From: Ophiodon elongatus
Lineage: Eukaryota > Chordata > Actinopteri > Perciformes > Hexagrammidae
Direction of reading: 5' to 3'
DNA length: 64,000 nucleotides
Assembly: GCA_016806645.1 (NCBI GenBank)
Contig: JACSYO010001861.1
Coordinates: 1,340,501 to 1,404,500 of the forward strand
In this document: positions 59,401 through 64,000 of the stretch, piece by piece
Layout: each line of letters opens with the position of its first letter
Numbering within the stretch: the stretch's first letter is position 1
Translations under genes and position numbers: made by a program
The notes under the pieces: generated by a model
Database searches by the model: none
What the model was told of the DNA's origin: nothing
What the model saw: the letters and a program-made list of their open reading frames with translations, nothing else

Positions 59401-61247
59401 CCAGCATATTGCATGCAACACTAGTGCTGTGATAGTACTTGTATTGTGGGAAAAATACTGTCGAAGTATTGTATCATGAGTGGCCCTTTGATTCCCAGCC
59501 CTTATTTTAAAATCATTTAAATTTTGACAAACAAAAATACTATATTTCCATAAAAACAAACCTAAATGGTCAAATTTAACCAGATATTAAGGATAGATGT
59601 CACGAATATAGAAAAATATCAGATGGTTGCCAGTCTCACAGTAAATACAGGCAATCGTTTTTAAATACAGTCTTTAAGATAATTATTCATTCAAGAAAAT
59701 CATTAAGACTCAGTCCCACCATTCCTTTCCATTTCTGCATTAAGTGTCCCAGTTTGCTATTCCAGTTGATCAACGTGCACTATAGGTCTTCTTCACAGCA
59801 GCCATTTGACATGAAATAGCAGGGTAAACTAAATTAAACAAATGATGGTGCCATTCTATTTAGTGTCACAGCCATTCCATTGAGTCAGCATGCACAATAA
59901 AAAGGTATACTGTAGAATGTTACAGGGGCCATAATTAATGTTATAAATTACACCTGTGTTTACCAGAGAAAAGGTAAATTAACATCTGTAAACTGACAAA
60001 ATTCCACAGATTCTTCTTCTTCATCTCACTGAATTGTACCAGGGCTGCACAGTTAATTGAAATCGCAATATGGCCTCGGGCAATTTTCAAAACGCAGGGA
60101 ACCAAAATGTACATTATAATACCATTCTATATTAAATACTGTCGTGCTGCAGAAATGTCCTGGCCTACACGTCAAATTCTACAGACTTAAGGAAACATCT
60201 GTTTTTGGTACAGATCCCAGCAAAATTACAACATAATCACTTAAATGTGTGTCAACGAAAATGAGCATGATTATATAAAAGTTATCATACCCTATAATAC
60301 AGCAAACCGTATCACAATATCAGTCAAAATGATTGAAAGTCTGTAGAGACAGACATCAAAAGGTCAAAAATATTACAACAGCTTCAATGAGAGCCAGAGC
60401 TATGCTGGTGAAAGTAGGCCAGGTCAACAACACACATAATAACACATCACGCCCCTTCCTCCCTTAATCTCTATCTAAAGTACTGTGGTCGACGTGTGTG
60501 TTGTTAGTATCCTCAAACATCATGTCATGGCTGCAGCCCATCATCATCATCATCATCATTATCATCCAACATAATCTCCCTCTCTGCTATCGTTCATGTG
60601 CCGAGACCCAACAACCTCCGGCTCTCGAGAGGACTTCCGTGAGCGACAATAATCCTGTCAAGAGCTGATGAACCAAATCTGCTTCGGGTCGGCTAACATT
60701 AGCTCTGTGACAGCATGGCTCGTGGGAATCCACGATCACTGACCCACACTCGGCAGATTAATGTGTGTGAAGCACACAGACACAGATCTTGTGGCTGTTT
60801 CAGTCAAAAGTCTCGACGTGACAACTTGTGGCGGCTACGACTTATGTAGCTAACGTCACTTCTTCTAAATCACTCGGTCACATAAGAGCAATGGCGTTAA
60901 TGTGGATAGTTAGCTACTATCTCAGGTACACAACTTGATATCAGCTGACGTCAGCGGTGTTAAACCTAGCTAGTAACGTATTTTATGGTCAGCGACTCCA
61001 GCGAAACGTAACTCTCACAACAAGTCACAAGTCAGCCAGGTGCCACATCACTGCAGCGCGTTAGCTAGCTAGCTAACTAGCTAATGCAATACTTTGTACT
61101 GGATTTAAACCACAGTTTAATACTTTTCCCCAGTCAATGACGTGATGATAAGACTCGGTTCAAACAGATGACATGAACTTACCGACAGACTACAGCTACA
61201 CACAGCCACACTGACGCAACTCGCCATAACAGTGGTTTCATCTTCAT
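46615..61247 (-). CDS. suco: SUN domain-containing ossification factor (whole gene, 24 coding exons)
   Basis: Coding exons in transcript order: 61247-61183, 57083-56969, 56731-56612, 56278-56046, 55835-55719, 55542-55401, 55305-55191, 55091-54967, 54857-54790, 54669-54562, 53915-53810, 53365-53345, 52336-52281, 51642-51560, 51293-51228, 51120-51055, 50853-50763, 50378-49056, 48938-48851, 48445-48341, 48001-47844, 47480-47401, 47252-47197, 47082-46615. Phases agree at every junction and the sum is 3975 bases (1324 residues plus stop), close to the roughly 1250 residues of the mammalian protein. Identity rests on the SUN domain (residues about 320-472, with VECGAKILGANPEAK, ELCEPIQVKQLDIANFELF and LGTFHGRDER), the RLNNRIKALEMNMSLSGRYL coiled-coil start, one membrane segment near 1078-1094 and the GTFGV C-terminus. 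Family knowledge: an ER membrane glycoprotein with lumenal SUN domain, related to yeast Slp1, needed for collagen output and bone formation. Acidic linkers may have small boundary errors. Confidence 0.96.
47844..48001 (-). CDS. suco: suco exon 21: transmembrane segment
   Basis: This 158-base exon encodes residues about 1072-1123. It begins VSDRQNY and then runs through a leucine-rich hydrophobic stretch (LLLSLVLCLCLGLLLC) before a Cys/His/Arg boundary and a proline-rich tail. It is the only long hydrophobic segment apart from the signal peptide, giving a type I topology: SUN domain and coiled coil in the lumen, C-terminal tail in the cytosol. Confidence 0.95.
48341..48938 (-). CDS. suco: suco exons 19-20: coiled coil
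   Basis: Exons 48938-48851 and 48445-48341 encode residues about 1007-1071. The sequence has heptad-like spacing (YRKQMEEMQKAFNTTVIKL, then QLLQGQLENLTQLVLNLSVR) and precedes the membrane segment directly. Both exons end in phase 0. The region is the most conserved part of the C-terminal half and probably mediates self-association, by analogy with SUN proteins. Three N-x-S/T sequons (NTT, NTS, NLT) fit a lumenal position. Confidence 0.95.
49056..50378 (-). CDS. suco: suco exon 18: large linker exon
   Basis: A single open block of 1323 bases encodes residues about 566-1006. Most of it is low-complexity sequence rich in Glu, Ser, Pro and Thr with no recognisable fold. Near its start is a Cys/hydrophobic patch (CAASLQEYLHWQCSALLSKK) that matches a short conserved island of the family. 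It ends in the strongly conserved QKESVFMRLNNRIKALEMN and GRYLEQLSQR, the beginning of the coiled coil. The reading frame also continues a little way into the upstream intron, but the TTTGTAG acceptor at 50379-50380 gives the matching phase. Confidence 0.96.
50763..51293 (-). CDS. suco: suco exons 15-17: post-SUN segment
   Basis: Exons 51293-51228, 51120-51055 and 50853-50763 encode residues about 492-565. They include DYPPGYAPGE, a NNLIGSATDVILNMVNNIAV helix-like block and a Ser/Thr-rich stretch. The LIGSAT...ILNMVN block is the recognisable family feature. Exons 15 and 16 are both 66 bases long with phase 1 at both ends, so skipping either would keep the frame. Exon 17 uses the GTGAGT donor at 50762, which fits the phase needed by exon 18. 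Confidence 0.93.
51560..55091 (-). CDS. suco: suco exons 8-14: SUN domain
   Basis: Exons 55091-54967, 54857-54790, 54669-54562, 53915-53810, 53365-53345, 52336-52281 and 51642-51560 encode residues about 303-491. Visible landmarks are NNYASVECGAKIL, ENMDLYMLNPCSNKIW, ELCEPIQVKQLDIANFELF, STPQDFLVSISDRYPTNKW, LGTFHGRDER, LDEHLYAKYVK, VSHFGSEHFCPLSLIRVFG and TSMVEEYEEIAD. This is the Slp1/SUCO type of SUN domain rather than the nuclear-envelope SUN1/SUN2 type, as it sits N-terminal to the coiled coil and membrane segment. By family knowledge the domain lies in the ER lumen. Exon 12 is only 21 bases. The intron between exons 10 and 11 carries a SINE-like tail. Confidence 0.97.
54062..54232 (+). 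mobile_element. SINE-like 3' tail in suco intron 10
   Basis: The stretch includes GTTTTGAGTGGTCGGAAGAC followed by AGAAAGGCGCAATATAAATG and CAAATCCATTTACCAT. This is the common 3' region of teleost tRNA-derived SINEs. A tRNA-related head is not obvious. It is antisense to suco. Confidence 0.65.
55191..57083 (-). CDS. suco: suco exons 2-7: acidic N-terminal lumenal region
   Basis: Six exons (57083-56969, 56731-56612, 56278-56046, 55835-55719, 55542-55401, 55305-55191) encode residues about 22-302. The region is rich in Glu, Ser, Asp and Gln with little predicted structure (for example EEEEVEEED) and should diverge quickly between species. It ends in the conserved KDPEDIPTFDEWTRKMMKVE segment, which leads into the SUN domain in this family. 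Exon 4 ends at a GC donor, and exon 6 starts at a tandem CAGCAG acceptor. Exon 4 probably begins at 56278, because the better-looking acceptor just upstream (near 56306) would break the frame. Confidence 0.88.
58590..59305 (-). mobile_element. L2-like non-LTR retrotransposon, 5'-truncated fragment
   Basis: Read on the minus strand, the fragment encodes the end of an L2-type reverse transcriptase: FYHLRNRAKF, ETLMQALITSRLDYCNALLF, RLQLVQNVAAGLLTKI and SLHWLPI are visible in order, with an in-frame stop near 59170. The 3' tail at the low-coordinate end carries the GGTGCTATATGAATTGAG-type repeat typical of the family. It lies in suco intron 1, in the same orientation as the gene. Confidence 0.8.
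60540..60566. repeat. (ATC)n microsatellite
   Basis: About eight ATC units within suco intron 1. Confidence 0.85.
61183..61247 (-). CDS. suco: suco exon 1: start codon and signal peptide
   Basis: The ATG lies at 61247-61245, with a second in-frame ATG two codons later. The 21 complete codons read as a short basic start (MKMKPLLWR) followed by a hydrophobic stretch (VASVWLCVAVVC), as expected for an ER signal peptide. The exon ends at a consensus GTAAGT donor after two bases of an Arg codon, which exon 2 completes. I chose the first ATG because no in-frame ATG is visible upstream before the GC-rich leader. The 4.1 kb intron that follows is the largest in the gene. Confidence 0.85.
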
Positions 61248-61520
61248 CCCTCTCCTGCTGGGACAGACATTCTCCTCGCCGCCACGTTACTCAGAAAACA
61301 GGGTTGTCTCCTCTCGGCCTCGGTCTCTCGAGCTGGGTAGAGTATTAATTCACCCGCTGTTTCCTGTCAACGCTGCGGCTTCACAAGTAAAGTGTGATGC
61401 TAACCTCTGTCACCCACACACAACCTGCTACCTTGCTATTGATTGTCAGTGCGAGTCAGCGGACGACTCCGCCGGCCAATCAGGAGGCAGAGATGCCGGC
61501 CAATCAGGAGGCAGAGAATC
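61248..61520 (-). promoter_or_regulatory. suco promoter and 5' leader
   Basis: This GC-rich, TATA-less stretch lies directly upstream of the suco start codon. It holds two copies of a 24-base unit at 61471-61494 and 61495-61518, each with a CCAAT box in a GGCCAATCAGG context, the preferred NF-Y form. The transcription start is probably between about 61290 and 61440, but no initiator is clear. Confidence 0.6.
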
Positions 61521-63340
61521 CGTTGCGCAGTTCGAACTGAGCATGTGTTAGGGGCGTTCGTTTCGTGGGCAACGGCTGCCCACGTGGGTGGTGCTTCTTT
61601 TTAGTGAGGCATTCACGTAGGTTACTCCTTTCAAATGTTACCATAATTGTGATAATTACTCATGATGTCAAAGTAGTCCCAAAATGTGATAAACGACTCG
61701 AGTCACCGAGATGTGGAGTTTAGAATCTGGATAACACGGAAGTCAACATCTGATGGTAACAAAAACTAGTGCCATACATCATCTCTAAAGTTTGATTTGT
61801 AGTAAAACCGTGTTTGAATACAACAACATCTCATGACATAACATTACTGTTCATCCATGTCCAGTAAAAGCGATGCACTAACGTGTCAATCAAAAAAGAA
61901 GTGGTATTTCGGCCATGGGAGTTCATTTCCCTTTCTTCAGAACAGAAATACTGCAGGAGGCCTAAATTGAGTCCAGGCTGCCTCACAGTGAATGCATAAT
62001 TATGTTGAGGTCACTAGATGGAGCCAACTACGCAACATTCAAAAAGATTATTTTAACCCCCTTGGTGAGTGCAAGGGACGGAGCTTCTTAGGAGTATAAC
62101 GCTTTATGAAAGGGGGCACAAAGGTCACACCCTTGTGTATGACCCACAGACTGTGATATGATCTGTAACCACAGACATATTAGGATATATAGGACAGATA
62201 TATTATCATCTAACATGCCAGCTGTTGATAAGTAAATCACTGTAGTCCCTGTTTATCCTGATCAAGCTCCATTGAAATTAAATACTTTGTCCTAACATAT
62301 TTGCCACATTTTCTTAATTCATAAATGACTGAAATAACTGTACACTTAATAAGGCCTCTGCTGCCATCATGTGGCTGCCCAGTGCTTTGATTCCTCAGTA
62401 ATCCCATAGGTTTAATATTATTGAGATGGTTTTCTGTGCCTCCATAGTATACAGTATGCATAGTACACATTACTCAAAAAGAAAGCCATCATTACATGCA
62501 CTGGTTTAGATATTGTTTGATTTCTAAGGCAGAACAAATATTAAATAGTTACTTAGTTAGTACCTGCAGCCATATGTCATCCCCTATATATCTAATACAT
62601 TGATAGTGTGCGATAGTATATGAAGCATTTTGGTTGTATTACTGTCACTTTATTTACATATTTATTATATCGTTTTTGAGCTTGTAGGCCACATAAACAG
62701 TACATGCGTCCCCATGAAGCAAGTCCAACGGTTTACAGTTGAATATTAAGACATTTACCTACATTTTGGTAAGAGGAATGCATAAAGATGAATTATGCTA
62801 CTGGTTTTCTGTTGTTTGCTCTGCGCCACAGTTATGGTCATCATTCAGTCATTTATGTTTTGGACATTTTTAGATGTTTTTTAGGTTTATGTTTTGGTTG
62901 AATTCAATATATATTTCACCATAATGCACACAGTCTGGTTTAATGTACATGATTAGACCATTGGCAGAGGATGTAAGATGATCCACAAATCCAGACTTTT
63001 GGAAGGAGGTGCCAGCAGCCAATCACCTTTTTTATTGACATATGGTAAACTATTTTTATGTGCAATAGTTTGAAGTTGCAAGTTGTAAATATCATTTCAT
63101 CTTTGAAATCAATATTGATTTGTTATGTATGTGTAATGTACATAGAGATGGAAATTCTCTATTAGTGCCATCTTTTAGCTAAAAGAAAATCAAACCAAAT
63201 GAAAATACCATTAATAATGTATCAAGACATGCTTATAGTCTTAGAATTAAATATTAAGTTTGTGATCTTGATGTGGTAATAATATTACCTGAGGTTATTT
63301 AACCTGGTGGCTTCCACAAAAAAGACTCTGTTGACAAAGT
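61520..63340. other. spacer upstream of the suco promoter
   Basis: AT-rich sequence with no coding block or clear repeat. It separates the suco promoter from the possible poly(A) end of the next minus-strand gene. Confidence 0.5.
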
Positions 63341-63895
63341 GAGACATTATGAGGAAGAAGTTTATTGAGGAGCGATACAGAGACACAAAAAATAACAACT
63401 GATGCAATTCCCCAGTTTAACATTATGCCCTCTGCTAAACAATGCCATCTCACTCGAACTGGAACCATTTTGTTGTTGTTCTTCAGCAGATTTAATTTTT
63501 TTTTCCAACTTTCCAATTCTCTTTCTACATTTAGCTTTGGCAATACAGAATTGTAACTCATGCCGGTAAGGCAGTCTAAATTAGAGAGAAGAGAGCATTT
63601 AGTGAATAGAGACACAGAGAACGATTAAAGCGCTAGGATCCTTGATGAGGTCTTAATAGTCCACGGGTACAGTATCTCCTTATCATTACCTATATACATC
63701 AGAACACAGTTTAGGCCCACATACACAATAACAAACTGACAGAGAAGCACTTGAACATTGACAATACCACCTTAAGCTCTGCTGGAGATGCTGACTGACT
63801 AGCTTCGATGGTGGTGAGAGAAGAGGAAATACGAGAGACTAGAAGAGTTGAGAAAAGAGAGAGTGCTAGTTTGTGATGGGCATGGAGTTTCAAAC
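63340..63895 (-). other. possible 3' exons of a second minus-strand gene
   Basis: Two exon-like blocks are visible. The first, 63895-63771, has a TTTTTCTCAG-type acceptor and an AAG/GTGGTA donor. The second begins at 63575 after CTCTCTAATTTAG and runs to an AATAAA signal at 63366-63361, so it looks like a terminal exon ending near 63340. The only frame open across the first block would stop five codons into the second (TALPA, stop). A longer frame exists within the second block (including AKCRKRIGKLEKKIK) but needs a different phase. I recognise no family. It could be the end of a gene lying beyond the window, or chance. Confidence 0.3.
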
Positions 63896-63966
63896 CTGAG
63901 AAAAAGGCTAAATGGAAACATGTAAATGTATGTTCTTTGTTCGTTCCAAGAGGGAACTTGTATTTA

Positions 63967-63990
63967 GTTGTTGTTGTTGTTGTTGTTGTT
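63967..63990. repeat. (GTT)n microsatellite
   Basis: Eight GTT units near the end of the window. Confidence 0.9.
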
Positions 63991-64000
63991 TTCCATCTCA

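Overview
The window looks like chromosomal DNA from a ray-finned fish, probably a percomorph teleost. It has split genes with GT-AG introns, many long CA/GT and GA microsatellites, and repeat types typical of teleosts (hAT and Tc1-like element ends, tRNA-derived SINE pieces, an L2 retrotransposon fragment). No bacterial-type operon, rRNA gene or CRISPR array is visible.

One protein-coding gene is clear. Minus-strand exons from 61247 down to 46615 encode a SUN-domain ossification factor, suco (osteopotentia/Slp1 family). I could chain 24 exons with matching intron phases at every junction, giving 3975 coding bases (1324 residues plus stop). The order is a signal-peptide-like start, an acidic Ser/Glu-rich lumenal region, the SUN domain, a long divergent linker in one 1323-base exon, a coiled coil, one membrane segment, and a basic tail ending in a conserved GTFGV block. 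The family is known as an endoplasmic reticulum membrane protein needed for secretion of bone matrix. Details of interest are a GC-AG intron, a tandem NAGNAG acceptor, a 21-base exon inside the SUN domain and a duplicated CCAAT module just upstream of the first exon.

Layout: bases 1-46400 are a gene-poor 3' flank of suco, with microsatellites, old transposon copies and a few motif-rich unique blocks. These include RFX X-box motifs at 10800, 11235 and 37522, an octamer near 4757, a perfect CTCF-type core at 43562, and a CRE/CCAAT cluster at 45474-45549. Bases 46400-61520 hold suco and its promoter. Bases 61520-63340 are spacer. Bases 63340-63895 carry possible last exons of a further minus-strand gene that continues beyond the window.

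The best candidates for something undescribed are a 164-base minus-strand block at 37375-37538 (splice-flanked, with a short membrane-spanning reading frame whose start codon lies inside a perfect X-box), the promoter-like cluster at 45474-45549, and a dispersed repeat family with five copies in this one window. No search could be run, so repeat family names are by eye and nothing outside suco has a confident protein identity.
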